Of a stretch of DNA of 64,000 nt, positions 25,020 to 38,182 are shown piece after piece; the stretch's first letter is position 1, and every line of letters starts with the position of its first letter. Origin of the DNA: Hydractinia symbiolongicarpus (lineage: Eukaryota > Cnidaria > Hydrozoa > Anthoathecata > Hydractiniidae); assembly GCF_029227915.1 (NCBI RefSeq), contig NC_079880.1, forward strand, positions 1,428,001-1,492,000. The letters are read 5' to 3'. Position numbers and translations under genes: made by a program. The notes under the pieces were generated by a model that worked only from the letters and a program-made list of their open reading frames with translations, was not told the DNA's origin and did no database searches.

Positions 25020-28000
25020 ATGAGTTTACTCCCTGGGTACTTTCTTTGTATACTTTTGACTATACGGGCCGAGTCCAGGATTTACGGGAAATCGCAGGTT
25101 TTCGTTTGCCGGCGATTAAACTTCTTTTATTCAGCGTCTTATCAAAAAATGAAAACATTTTTAAAAACTACAAGTCTCATGCGATTTAGTGGTGAAAAAG
25201 TGATTTAAAAAATCGTTCGGGAAATGAGTTTACTCCCTTGGTACTTTCTTTGCATACTTTTGACTATACGGGCCAAGCCCGGGATTTACGGGAAATCGCA
25301 GATTTTCGTTTGCCGGCGATTAAACTTCTTTTATTCAGTGTCTCATCAAAAATGAAAACATTTTTGAAAACTACAAGTCTCATGCGTTTTAGTGGTGAAA
25401 AAATAATTTAAAAAATCGTTCGGGAGATGAGTTTACTCCCTGGGTACTTTCTTTGTATACTTTTGACTATACGGGCCAAGCCAAGAGTTACGGGAAATCG
25501 CGGGTTTTCGTTTGCCGGCGATTAAACTTCTTTTATTCAGCGTCTCATCAAAAATGAAAACATTTTTGAAAACTACAAGTCTATGCGTTTTAGTGGTGAA
25601 AAATAAATTTAAAAAATCGTTCCGGAAATGGGTTTACTCCCTGGGTACTTTCTTTGTATACTTTTGACTATACGGGCCGAGTCCGGGATTTAGGGAAATC
25701 GCAGGTTTTCGTTTGCCGGCGATTAAACTGCTTTTTTTCAGCGTCTCATCAAAAATGAAGACATTTTTGAAAACTACAAGTCTTATGCGTTTTAGTGGTG
25801 AAAAAATAATTTGAAAAATCGTTCGGGAAATGAGTTTACTCCCTGGGTACTTTCTTTGTATACTTTTGACTATACGGGCCAAGCCCAGGATTTACGGGAA
25901 ATCGCGGGTTTTGGTTTGCCGGCGATTAAACTTCTTTTATTCAGCGTCTCATCAAAAATGAAAACATTTTTAAGAACTACAAGTCTCATGCGTTTTAGTG
26001 GTGAAAAAATAATTTAAAAAATCGTTCGGGAAATGAGTTTACTCCCTGGGTACTTTCTTTGTATACTTTTGACTATACGGGCCGAGTCCAGGATTTACGG
26101 GAAATCGCAGGTTTTCGTTTGCCGGCGATTAAACTTCTTTTATTCAGCGTCTCATCAAAAATGAAAACATTTTTAAAAACTGCAAGTCTCATGCGTTTTA
26201 GTGGTGAAAAAGTGATTTAAAATTTCGTTCGGGAAATGAGTTTACTCCCTGGGTACTTTCTTTGCATACTTTTGACTATACGGGCCAAGCCCGGGATTTA
26301 CGGGAAATCGCGGATTTTCGTTTCCCGGCGATTAAACTTCTTTTATTCAGTGTCTCATCAAAAATGAAAACATTTTTGAAAACTACAAGTCTCATGCGTT
26401 TTAGTGGTGAAAAAATAATTTAAAAAATCGTTCGGGAAATGAGTTTACTACCTGGGCACTTTCTTTGTATACTTTTGACTATACGGGCCAAGCCGGGAGT
26501 TACGGGAAATCGCGGCTTTTCGTTTGCCGGCGATTAAACTTCTTTTATTCCGCGTCTCATCAAAAATGAAAACATTTTTAAAAACTACAAGTCTTATGCG
26601 TTTTAGTGGTGAAAAAATAATTTAAAAAATCGTTCTGGAAATGAGTTTACTCCCTGGGTACTTTCTTTGTATATTTTGACTATACGGGCCGAGTCCGGGA
26701 TTTAGGGAAATCGCAGGTTTTCGTTTGCCGGCGATTAAACTGCTTTTTTTCAGCGTCTCATCAAAAATGAAGACATTTTTGATAACTACAAGTCTCACGC
26801 GTTTTAGTGGTGAAAAAATAATTTGAAAAATCGTTCGGGAAATGAGTTTACTTCCTGGGTACTTTCTTTGTATACTTTTGACTATACGGGCCAAGCCGGG
26901 ATTTACGGGAAATCGCGGGTTTTCGTTTGCCGGCGATTAAACTTCTTTTATTCAGCGTCTCATCAAAAATGAAAACATTTTTGAAAACTACAAGTCTCAT
27001 GCGTTTTAGTGGTGAAAAAATAATTTAAAAAATCGTTCTGGAAATGAGTTTACTCCCTGGGTACTTTCTTTGTATACTTTTGACTATACGGGCCAAGCCC
27101 AGGATTTACGGGAAATCGCGGGTTTTCGTTTGCCGGCGATTAAACTTCTTTTATTCAGCGTCTCATCAAAAATGAAAACATTTTTAAAAACTACAAGTCT
27201 TATGCGTTTTAGTGGTGAGAAAATAATTTAAAAAATCGTTCTGGAAATGAGTTTACTCACAGGGTACTTTCTTTGTATACATTCGACTATACGTGCCAAG
27301 CCCGGGATTTACGGGAAATCGCGGGTTTTCGTTTGCCGGCGATTAAGCTGCTTTTATTCAGCGTCTCATCAAAAATGAAAACATTCTTGAAAACTACAAG
27401 TCTCATGCGTTTTAGTGGTGAAATAATAATTTAAAAAATCGTTTGGGAAATGAGTTTACTCCCTGGGTACTTTCTTTGTATACTTTTGACTATATGAGCC
27501 GAGTCCAGGATTTACGGGAAATCGCAGGTTTTCGTTTGCCGGCGATTAAACTTCTTTTATTCAGCGTCTCATCAAAAATGAAAACATTTTTGAAAACTAC
27601 AAGTCTCATGCGTTTTAGTGGTGAAAAAATAATTTAAAAAATTGTTCGGGAAATGAGTTTACTCTCTGGGTACTTTCTTTGTATACTTTTGACTATACGG
27701 GCCAAGCCGGGATTTACGGGAAATCGCGGGTTTTCGTTTGCCGGCGATTAAACTTCTTTTATTCAGCGTCTCATCAAAAATGAAAACATTTTTAAAAACT
27801 ACAAGTCTTATGCGTTTTAGTGGTGAAAAAATAATTTAAAAAATCGTTCTGGAAATGAGTTTACTCCCTGGGTACTTTCTTTGTATACTTTTGACTATAC
27901 GGGCCGAGTCCGGGATTTAGGGAAATTGCAGGTTTTCGTTTGCCGGCGATTAAACTGCTTTTATTCAGCGTCTCATCAAAAATGAAAACATTTTTAAAAA

Positions 28001-31000
28001 CTACAAGTCTTATGCGTTTTAGTGGTGAAAAAATAATTTAAAAAATCGTTCTGGAAATGAGTTTACTCCCTGGGTACTTTCTTTGTATACTTTTGACTAT
28101 ACGGGCCGAGTCCGGGATTTAGGGAAATTGCAGGTTTTCGTTTGCCGGCGATTAAACTGCTTTTTTTCAGCGTCTCATCAAAAATGAAAACATTTTTGAA
28201 AACTACAAGTCTCATGCGTTTTAGTGGTGAAAAAGTAATTTAAAAAATCATTCGGGAAATGAGTTTACTCCCTGGGTACTTTCTTTGTATACTTTTGACT
28301 ATACGGGCCAAGCCCAGGATTTACGGGAAACGCGGGTTTTCGTTTGCCGGCAATTAAACTTCTTTTATTCAGCGTCTCATCAAAAATGAAAACATTTTTA
28401 AAAACTACAAGTCTTATGCGTTTTAGTGGAGAAAAAATAATTTAAAAAATCGTTCTGGAAATGAGTTTACTCCCTGGGTACTTTCTTTGTATACTTTTGA
28501 CTATACGGGCCGAGTCCGGGATTTACGGGAAATCGCAGGTTTTCGTTTGCCGGCGATTAAACTTCTTTTATTCAGCGTCTCATCAAAAATGAAAACATTT
28601 TTGAAAACTACAAGTCTCATGCGTTTTAGTGGTGAAAAAGTAATTTAAAAAATCGTTTGGGAAATGAGTTTACTCCCTGGGTACTTTCTTTTTATACTTT
28701 TGACTATACGGGCCAAGCCCGGGATTTACGGGAAATCGCGGGTTTTCGTTTGCCGGCGATTAAACTTCTTTTATTCAGCGTCTCATCAAAAATGAAAACA
28801 TTTTTGAAAACTACAAGTCTCATGCGTTTTAGTGGTGAAAAAATAATTTAAAAAATTGTTCGGGAAATGAGTTTACTCTCGGGGTACTTTCTTTGTATAC
28901 TTTTGACTATACGGGCCAAGCCGGGATTTACGGGAAATCGCGGGTTTTCGTTTGCCGGCGATTAAACTTCTTTTATTCAGCTTCTCATCAAAAATGAAAA
29001 CATTTTTAAAAACTACAAGTCTTATGCGTTTTAGTGGTGAAAAAATAATTTAAAAAATCGTTCTGGAAATGAGTTTACTCCCTGGGTACTTTCTTTGTAT
29101 ACTTTTGACTATACGGGCCGAGTCCGGGATTTAGGGAAATTGCAGGTTTTCGTTTGCCGGCGATTAAACTGCTTTTTTTCAGCGTCTCATCAAAAATGAA
29201 AACATTTTTGAAAACTACAAGTCTCATGCGTTTTAGTGGTGAAAAAGTAATTTAAAAAATCGTTCGGGAAATGAGTTTACTCCCTGGGTACTTTCTTTGT
29301 ATACTTTTGACTATACGGGCCAAGCCCAGGATTTACGGGAAATCGCGGGTTTTCGTTTGCCGGCAATTAAACTTCTTTTATTCAGCGTCTCATCAAAAAT
29401 GAAAACATTTTTAAAAACTACAAGTCTCATGCGTTTTAGTGGTGAAAAAGTAATTTAAAAAATCGTTCGGGAAATGAGTTTACTCCCTGGGTACTTTCTT
29501 TGTATACTTTTGACTATACGGGCCAAGCCGGGATTTACGGGAAATCGCGGGTTTTCGTTTGCCGGCGATTAAACTTCTTTTATTCAGCGTCTCATCAAAA
29601 ATGAAAACATTTTTGAAAACTACAAGTCTCATGCGTTTTAGTGGTGAAAAAATAATTTAAAAAATTGTTCGGGAAATGAGTTTACTCTCGGGGTACTTTC
29701 TTTGTATACTTTTGACTATACGGGCCAAGCCGGGATTTACGGGAAATCGCGGGTTTTCGTTTGCCGGCGATTAAACTTCTTTTATTCAGCTTCTCATCAA
29801 AAATGAAAACATTTTTAAAAACTACAAGTCTTATGCGTTTTAGTGGTGAAAAAATAATTTAAAAAATCGTTCTGGAAATGAGTTTACTCCCTGGGTACTT
29901 TCTTTGTATACTTTTGACTATACGGGCCGAGTCCGGGATTTAGGGAAATTGCAGGTTTTCGTTTGCCGGCGATTAAACTGCTTTTTTTCAGCGTCTCATC
30001 AAAAATGAAAACATTTTTGAAAACTACAAGTCTCATGCGTTTTAGTGGTGAAAAAGTAATTTAAAAAATCGTTCGGGAAATGAGTTTACTCCCTGGGTAC
30101 TTTCTTTGTATACTTTTGACTATACGGGCCAAGCCCAGGATTTACGGGAAATCGCGGGTTTTCGTTTGCCGGCAATTAAACTTCTTTTATTCAGCGTCTC
30201 ATCAAAAATGAAAACATTTTTAAAAACTACAAGTCTCATGCGTTTTAGTGGTGAAAAAGTAATTTAAAAAATCGTTCGGGAAATGAGTTTACTCCCTGGG
30301 TACTTTCTTTGTATACTTTTGACTATACGAGCCGAGTCCAGGATTTACGGGAAATCGCAGGTTTTCGTTTGCCGGCGATTAAACTTCTTTTATTCAGCGT
30401 CTCATCAAAAATGAAAACATTTTTAAAAACTGCAAGTCTCATGCGTTTTAGTGGTGAAAAAGTAATTTAAAAAATCGTTCGGGAAATGAGTTTACTCCCT
30501 GGGTACTTTCTTTTTATACTTTTGACTATACGGGCCAAGCCCAGGATTTACGGGAAATCGCGGGTTTTCGTTTGCCGGCGATTAAACTTCTTTTATTCAG
30601 CGTCTCATCAAAAATGAAAACATTTTTGAAAACTACAAGTCTCATGCGTTTTAGTGGTGAAAAAGTAATTTAAAAAATCGTTCGGGAAATGAGTTTACTC
30701 CCTGGGTACTTTCTTTGTATACTTTTGACTATACGGGCCAAGCCCAGGATTTACGGGAAACGCGGGTTTTCGTTTGCCGGCAATTAAACTTCTTTTATTC
30801 AGCGTCTCATCAAAAATGAAAACATTTTTGAAAACTACAAGTCTCATGCGTTTTAGTGGTGAAAAAGTAATTTAAAAAATCGTTCGGGAAATGAGTTTAC
30901 TCCCTGGGTACTTTCTTTTTATACTTTTGACTATACGGGCCAAGCCCGGGATTTACGGGAAATCGCGGGTTTTCGTTTGCCGGCGATTAAACTTCTTTTA

Positions 31001-33190
31001 TTCAGCGTCTCATCAAAAATGAAAACATTTTTAAAAACTACAAGTCTCATGCGTTTTAGTGGTGAAAAAATAATTTAAAAAATTGTTCGGGAAATGAGTT
31101 TACTCTCTGGGTACTTTCTTTGTATACTTTTGACTATACGGGCCAAGCCGGGATTTACGGGAAATCGCGGGTTTTCGTTTGCCGGCGATTAAACTTCTTT
31201 TATTCAGCGTCTCATCAAAAATGAAAACATTTTTAAAAACTACAAGTCTTATGCGTTTTAGTGGTGAAAAAATAATTTAAAAAATCGTTCTGGAAATGAG
31301 TTTACTCCCTGGGTACTTTCTTTGTATACTTTTGACTATACGGGCCGAGTCCGGGATTTAGGGAAATTGCAGGTTTTCGTTTGCCGGCGATTAAACTGCT
31401 TTTTTTCAGCGTCTCATCAAAAATGAAAACATTTTTGAAAACTACAAGTCTCATGCGTTTTAGTGGTGAAAAAGTAATTTAAAAAATCGTTCGGGAAATG
31501 AGTTTACTCCCTGGGTACTTTCTTTGTATACTTTTGACTATACGGGCCAAGCCCAGGATTTACGGGAAATCACGGGTTTTCGTTTGCCGGCAATTAAACT
31601 TCTTTTATTCAGCGTCTCATCAAAAATGAAAACATTTTTAAAAACTACAAGTCTCATGCGTTTTAGTGGTGAAAAAGTAATTTAAAAAATCGTTCGGGAA
31701 ATGAGTTTACTCCCTGGGTACTTTCTTTGTATACTTTTGACTATACGAGCCGAGTCCAGGATTTACGGAAAATCGCAGGTTTTTGTTTGCCGGCGATTAA
31801 ACTTCTTTTATTCAGCGTCTCATCAAAAATGAAAACATTTTTAAAAACTGCAAGTCTCATGGGTTTTAGTGGTGAAAAAGTAATTTAAAAAATCGTTCGG
31901 GAAATGAGTTTACTCCCTGGGTACTTTCTTTTTATACTTTTGACTATACGGGCCAAGCCCGGGATTTACGGGAAATCGCGGGTTTTCGTTTGCCGGCGAT
32001 TAAACTTCTTTTATTCAGCGTCTCATCAAAAATGAAAACATTTTTGAAAACTACAAGTCTCATGCGTTTTAGTGGTGAAAAAATAATTTAAAAAATTGTT
32101 CGGGAAATGAGTTTACTCTCTGGGTACTTTCTTTGTATACTTTTGACTATACGGGCCGAGTCCGGGATTTAGGGAAATTGCAGGTTTTCGTTTGCCGGCG
32201 ATTAAACTGCTTTTTTTCAGCGTCTCATCAAAAATGAAAACATTTTTGAAAACTACAAGTCTCATGCGTTTTAGTGGTGAAAAAGTAATTTAAAAAATCG
32301 TTCGGGAAATGAGTTTACTCACTGGGTACTTTCTTTGTATACTTTTGACTATACGGGCCAAGCCCAGGATTTACGGGAAATCGCGGGTTTTCGTTTGCCG
32401 GCAATTAAACTTCTTTTATTCAGCGTCTCATCAAAAATGAAAACATTTTTAAAAACTACAAGTCTTATGCGTTTTAGTGGTGAAAAAATAATTTAAAAAA
32501 TCGTTCTGGAAATGAGTTTACTCCCTGGGTACTTTCTTTGTATACTTTTGACTATACGGGCCGAGTCCGGGATTTACGGGAAATCGCAGGTTTTCGTTTG
32601 CCGGCGATTAAACTGCTTTTATTCAGCGTGTCATCAAAGATGAAAACATTTTTGAAAACTACAAGTCTCATGCGTTTTGATGGTGAAAAAATAATTTAAA
32701 AAATCGTTCGGGAAATGAGTTTACTCCCTGGGTACTTTCTTTGTATACTTTTGAATATACGGGCCGAGTCCGGGATTTAGGGAAATCGCAGGTTTTCGTT
32801 TGCCGGCGATTAAACTGCTTTTTTTCAGCGTCTCATCAAAAATGAAAACATTTTTGAAAACTACAAGTCTCATGCGTTTTAGTGGTGAAAATATAATTTA
32901 AAAAATCGTTCGGGAAATGAGTTTACTTCCTGGGTACTTTCTTTGTATACTTTTGACTATACGGGCCAAGCCGGGATTTACGGGAAATCGCGGGTTTTCG
33001 TTTGCCGGCGATTAAACTTCTTTTATTCAGCGTCTCATCAAAAATGAAAACATTTTTAAAAACTACAAGTCTTATGCGTTTTAGTGATGAAAAAATAATT
33101 TAAAAAATCGTTCTGGAAATGAGTTTACTCACAGGGTACTTTCTTTGTATACATTCGACTATACGTGCCAAGCCCGGGATTTACGGTAAA
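24210..33190 (+). repeat. 9-kb block, copy A
   Basis: About 44 monomers recur in the same order at 38,183-47,365. Offsets move in whole-monomer steps: 13,973 at the start, 14,373, 14,575 and 14,778 through 25.6-26.1 kb, 14,779 to about 31 kb, and 14,173 near the end. Shared rare variants include ctacaagtctatgcg, tcacgcgtttt, gaaaatttcg-like aatttcgttcggg, ttttagtggagaaa, ctttttatac and ctctcggggtac. So the block was duplicated as a unit and then lost or gained individual monomers. Confidence 0.88.
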
Positions 33191-34334
33191 TCGCAGGTTT
33201 TCGTTTTCCGGCGATTAAACCTCTTTCATTAAGCGTCTAATCAAAAATGAAAACATTTTTGAAAACTACAAGTCTCATGCGTTTTAGTGGTGAAAAAGTA
33301 ATTTAAAAAATCGTTCGGGAAATGAGTTTACTCCCTGGGTACTTTCTTTGTATACTTTTGACTATACGGGCCAAGCCCAGGATTTACGGGAAATCGCGGG
33401 TTTTCGTTTGCCGGCGATTAAACTTCTTTTATTCAGCGTCTCATCAAAAATGAAAACATTTTTAAAAACTACAAGTCTTATGCGTTTTAGTGGTGAAAAA
33501 ATAATTTAAAAAATCGTTATGGAAATGAGTTTACTCCCTGGGTACTTTCTTTGTATACTTTTGACTATACGGGCCAAGTCCGGGATTTACGGGAAATCGC
33601 AGGTTTTCGTTTGCCGGCGATTAAACTGCTTTTATTCAGCGTGTCATCAAAAATGAAAACATTTTTGAAAACTACAAGTCTCATGCGTTTTAGTGGTGAA
33701 AAAATAATTAAAAAAATCGTTCGGGAAATGAGTTTACTCCCTGGGTACTTTCTTTGTATACTTTTGACTATACGGGCCGAGTCCGGGATTTAGGGAAATC
33801 GCAGGTTTTCGTTTGCCGGCGATTAAACTGCTTTTTTTCAGTGTCTCATCAAAAATTAAAACATTTTTGAAAACTACAAGTCTCATGCGTTTTAGTGGTG
33901 AAAAAATAATTTAAAAAATCGTTCGGGAAATGAGTTTACTTCCTGGGTACTTTCTTTGTATACTTTTGACTATACGGGCCAAGCCGGGATTTACGGGAAA
34001 TCGCGGGTTTTCGTTTGCCGGCGATTAAACTTCTTTTATTCAGCGTCTCATCAAAAATGAAAACATTTTTAAAAACTACAAGTCTTATGCGTTTTAGTGG
34101 TGAAAAAATAATTTAAAAAATCGTTCTGGAAATGAGTTTACTCCCTGGGTACTTTCTTTGTATACTTTTGACTATACGGGCCGAGTCCGGGATTTACGGG
34201 AAATCGCAGGTTTTCGTTTGCCGGCGATTAAACTGCTTTTATTCAGCGTGTCATCAAAAATGAAAACATTTTTGAAAACTACAAGTCTCATGCGTTTTAG
34301 TGGTGAAAAAATAATTTAAAAAATCGTTCGGGAA

Positions 34335-34536
34335 ATGAGTTTACTCCCTGGGTACTTTCTTTGTATACTTTTGACTATACGGGCCGAGTCCGGGATTTAG
34401 GGAAATCGCAGGTTTTCGTTTGCCGGCGATTAAACTGCTTTTTTTCAGTGTCTCATCAAAAATGAAAACATTTTTGAAAACTACAAGTCTCATGCGTTTT
34501 AGTGGTAAAAAAATAATTTAAAAAATCGTTCGGGAA
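34335..34536 (+). repeat. Monomer subfamily B exemplar
   Basis: B monomers are recognised by gggccgagtccggg, gatttagggaaat (a one-base loss against the A form), aatcgcagg or aattgcagg, and aaactgctttttttcag with an extended T run. They recur hundreds of times spaced by whole monomers and usually precede a gccaagccggg monomer whose phase opens gtttacttcctggg. B occurs nearly throughout the array. Confidence 0.9.
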
Positions 34537-34738
34537 ATGAGTTTACTTCCTGGGTACTTTCTTTGTATACTTTTGACTATACGGGCCAAGCCGGGATTTA
34601 CGGGAAATCGCGGGTTTTCGTTTGCCGGCGATTAAACTTCTTTTATTCAGCGTCTCATCAAAAATGAAAACATTTTTAAAAACTGCAAGTCTTATGCGTT
34701 TTAGTGATGAAAAAATAATTTAAAAAATCGTTCTGGAA

Positions 34739-34941
34739 ATGAGTTTACTCACAGGGTACTTTCTTTGTATACATTCGACTATACGTGCCAAGCCCGGGAT
34801 TTACGGGAAATCGCGGGTTTTCGTTTGCCGGCGATTAAACTGCTTTTATTCAGCGTCTCATCAAAAATGAAAACATTCTTGAAAACTACAAGTCTCATGC
34901 GTTTTAGTGGTGAAATAATAATTTAAAAAATCGTTTGGGAA
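34739..34941 (+). repeat. Monomer subfamily C exemplar
   Basis: C monomers carry gtttactcacagggtac, tacattcgactatacgtgcc, aaactgcttttattcag, acattcttgaaaac and gtgaaataataattt. The next monomer normally opens cgtttgggaaatgag. A right-hand variant, here called C', reads gtgccgagcccggg followed by aatcgcggatttt. C marks one end of several higher-order repeats. Confidence 0.9.
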
Positions 34942-35145
34942 ATGAGTTTACTCCCTGGGTACTTTCTTTGTATACTTTTGACTATACGGGCCGAGTCCAG
35001 GATTTACGGGAGATCGCAGGTTTTCGTTTGCCGGCGATTAAACTTCTTTTATTCAGCGTCTCATCAAAAAATAAAAACATTTTTAAAAACTACAAGTCTC
35101 ATGCGATTTAGTGGTGAAAAAGTGATTTAAAAAATCGTTCGGGAA

Positions 35146-36562
35146 ATGAGTTTACTCCCTTGGTACTTTCTTTGCATACTTTTGACTATACGGGCCAAGC
35201 CCGGGATTTACGGGAAATCGCGGATTTTCGTTTGCCGGCGATTAAACTTCTTTTATTCAGTGTCTCATCAAAAATGAAAACATTTTTGAAAACTACAAGT
35301 CTCATGCGTTTTAGTGGTGAAAAAATAATTTAAAAAATCGTTCGGGAGATGAGTTTACTCCCTGGGTACTTTCTTTGTATACTTTTGACTATACGGGCCA
35401 AGCCAAGAGTTACGGGAAATCGCAGGTTTTCGTTTGCCGGCGATTAAACTTCTTTTATTCAGCGTCTCATCAAAAAATGAAAACATTTTTAAAAACTACA
35501 AGTCTCATGCGATTTAGTGGTGAAAAAGTGATTTAAAAAATCGTTCGGGAGATGAGTTTACTCCCTGGGTACTTTCTTTGTATACTTTTGACTATACGGG
35601 CCAAGCCAAGAGTTACGGGAAATCGCGGGTTTTCGTTTGCCGGCGATTAAACTTCTTTTATTCAGCGTCTCATCAAAAATGAAAACATTTTTAAAAACTA
35701 CAAGTCTTATGCGTTTTAGTGGTGAAAAAATATTTTAAAAAATCGTTCTGGAAATGAGTTTACTCCCTGGGTACTTTCTTTGTATACTTTTGACTATACG
35801 GGCCGAGTCCGGGATTTAGGGAAATCGCAGGTTTTCGTTTGCCGGCGATTAAACTTCTTTTATTCAGTGTCTCATCAAAAATGAAAACATTTTTGAAAAC
35901 TACAAGTCTCATGCGTTTTAGTGGTGAAAAAATAATTTAAAAAATCGTTCGGGAGATGAGTTTACTCCCTGGGTACTTTCTTTGTATACTTTTGACTATA
36001 CGGGCCAAGCCAAGAGTTACGGGAAATCGCGGGTTTTCGTTTGCAGGCGATTAAACTTCTTTTATTCAGCGTCTCATCAAAAATGAAAACATTTTTAAAA
36101 ACTACAAGTCTTATGCGTTTTAGTGGTGAAAAAATATTTTAAAAAATCGTTCTGGAAATGAGTTTACTCCCTGGGTACTTTCTTTGTATACTTTTGACTA
36201 TACGGGCCGAGTCCGGGATTTAGGGAAATCGCAGGTTTTCGTTTGCCGGCGATTAAACTGCTGTTTTTCAGCGTCTCATCAAAAATGAAAACATTTTTGA
36301 CAACTACAAGTCTCATGCGTTTTAGTGGTGAAAAAATAATTTAAAAAATCGTTTGGGAAATGAGTTTACTCCCTGGGTACTTTCTTTGTATACTTTTGAC
36401 TATACGGGCCAAGCCCAGGATTTACGGGAAATCGCGGGTTTTGGTTTGCCGGCGATTAAACTTCTTTTATTCAGCGTCTCATCAAAAATGAAAACATTTT
36501 TGACAACTACAAGTCTCATGCGATTTAGTGGTGAAAAAGTGATTTAAAAAATCGTTCGGGAA
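35146..36562 (+). repeat. 1,417-bp 7-monomer HOR, copy 1
   Basis: The unit has three D monomers (35,401, 35,604 and 36,008 for agccaagagt). All three recur exactly 1,417 bp later, as do atgcgatttagtgg (35,101 and 36,518) and the rare gtttgcaggcg (36,040 and 37,457). It opens with cccttggtac and ttgcatacttttgac. Confidence 0.91.
35349..35551 (+). repeat. Monomer subfamily D exemplar
   Basis: D monomers follow cgttcgggagatgag and contain gggccaagccaagagttac in place of the usual cccgggatttac. D copies are seen from about 6.0 kb to 39.9 kb, for example near 6,034, 7,452, 9,270, 11,300, 13,930, 18,390, 22,852, 25,481, 35,401, 36,818 and 39,846. I saw none in the 565-5,500 or 48,000-64,000 portions, so D marks the interior of the array. 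Confidence 0.88.
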
Positions 36563-37979
36563 ATGAGTTTACTCCCTTGGTACTTTCTTTGCATACTTTT
36601 GACTATACGGGCCAAGCCCGGGATTTACGGGAAATCGCGGATTTTCGTTTGCCGGCGATTAAACTTCTTTTATTCAGTGTCTCATCAAAAATGAAAACAT
36701 TTTTGAAAACTACAAGTCTCATGCGTTTTAGTGGTGAAAAAATAATTTAAAAAATCGTTCGGGAGATGAGTTTACTCCCTGGGTACTTTCTTTGTATACT
36801 TTTGACTATACGGGCCAAGCCAAGAGTTACGGGAAATCGCAGGTTTTCGTTTGCCGGCGATTAAACTTCTTTTATTCAGCGTCTCATCAAAAAATGAAAA
36901 CATTTTTAAAAACTACAAGTCTCATGCGATTTAGTGGTGAAAAAGTGATTTAAAAAATCGTTCGGGAGATGAGTTTACTCCCTGGGTACTTTCTTTGTAT
37001 ACTTTTGACTATACGGGCCAAGCCAAGAGTTACGGGAAATCGCGGGTTTTCGTTTGCCGGCGATTAAACTTCTTTTATTCAGCGTCTCATCAAAAATGAA
37101 AACATTTTTAAAAACTACAAGTCTTATGCGTTTTAGTGGTGAAAAAATATTTTAAAAAATCGTTCTGGAAATGAGTTTACTCCCTGGGTACTTTCTTTGT
37201 ATACTTTTGACTATACGGGCCGAGTCCGGGATTTAGGGAAATCGCAGGTTTTCGTTTGCCGGCGATTAAACTTCTTTTATTCAGTGTCTCATCAAAAATG
37301 AAAACATTTTTGAAAACTACAAGTCTCATGCGTTTTAGTGGTGAAAAAATAATTTAAAAAATCGTTCGGGAGATGAGTTTACTCCCTGGGTACTTTCTTT
37401 GTATACTTTTGACTATACGGGCCAAGCCAAGAGTTACGGGAAATCGCGGGTTTTCGTTTGCAGGCGATTAAACTTCTTTTATTCAGCGTCTCATCAAAAA
37501 TGAAAACATTTTTAAAAACTACAAGTCTTATGCGTTTTAGTGGTGAAAAAATATTTTAAAAAATCGTTCTGGAAATGAGTTTACTCCCTGGGTACTTTCT
37601 TTGTATACTTTTGACTATACGGGCCGAGTCCGGGATTTAGGGAAATCGCAGGTTTTCGTTTGCCGGCGATTAAACTGCTTTTTTTCAGCGTCTCATCAAA
37701 AATGAAAACATTTTTGACAACAACAAGTCTCATGCGTTTTAGTGGTGAAAAAATAATTTAAAAAATCGTTTGGGAAATGAGTTTACTCCCTGGGTACTTT
37801 CTTTGTATACTTTTGACTATACGGGCCAAGCCCAGGATTTACGGGAAATCGCGGGTTTTGGTTTGCCGGCGATTAAACTTCTTTTATTCAGCGTCTCATC
37901 AAAAATGAAAACATTTTTGACAACTACAAGTCTCATGCGTTTTAGTGATGAAAAAATAATTTAAAAAATCGTTCTGGAA
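36563..37979 (+). repeat. 1,417-bp 7-monomer HOR, copy 2
   Basis: This abuts copy 1 in phase. The differences seen are few, such as ctgctgtttttcag (36,26x) against ctgctttttttcag and gacaacaacaag against gacaactacaag. The last monomer ends gtgatgaaaaaa, unlike copy 1, which marks the exit from the period. Confidence 0.91.
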
Positions 37980-38182
37980 ATGAGTTTACTCACAGGGTAC
38001 TTTCTTTGTATACATTCGACTATATGTGCCAAGCCCGGGATTTACGGGAAATCGCGGGTTTTCGTTTGCCGGCGATTAAACTGCTTTTATTCAGCGTCTC
38101 ATCAAAAATGAAAACTTTCTTGAAAACTACAAGTCTCATGCGTTTTAGTGGTGAAATAATAATTTAAAAAATCGTTTGGGAA

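Larger units (their letters stand above)
33191..35145 (+). repeat. Satellite between the 9-kb block and the 7-mer HOR
   Basis: About ten monomers of F, A, B, gccggg, C and V-like types. A 607-bp run (ttctgg, gccgagtccggg with tacggg; B; gccggg) is repeated once inside. No sequence other than satellite is visible. Confidence 0.8.
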
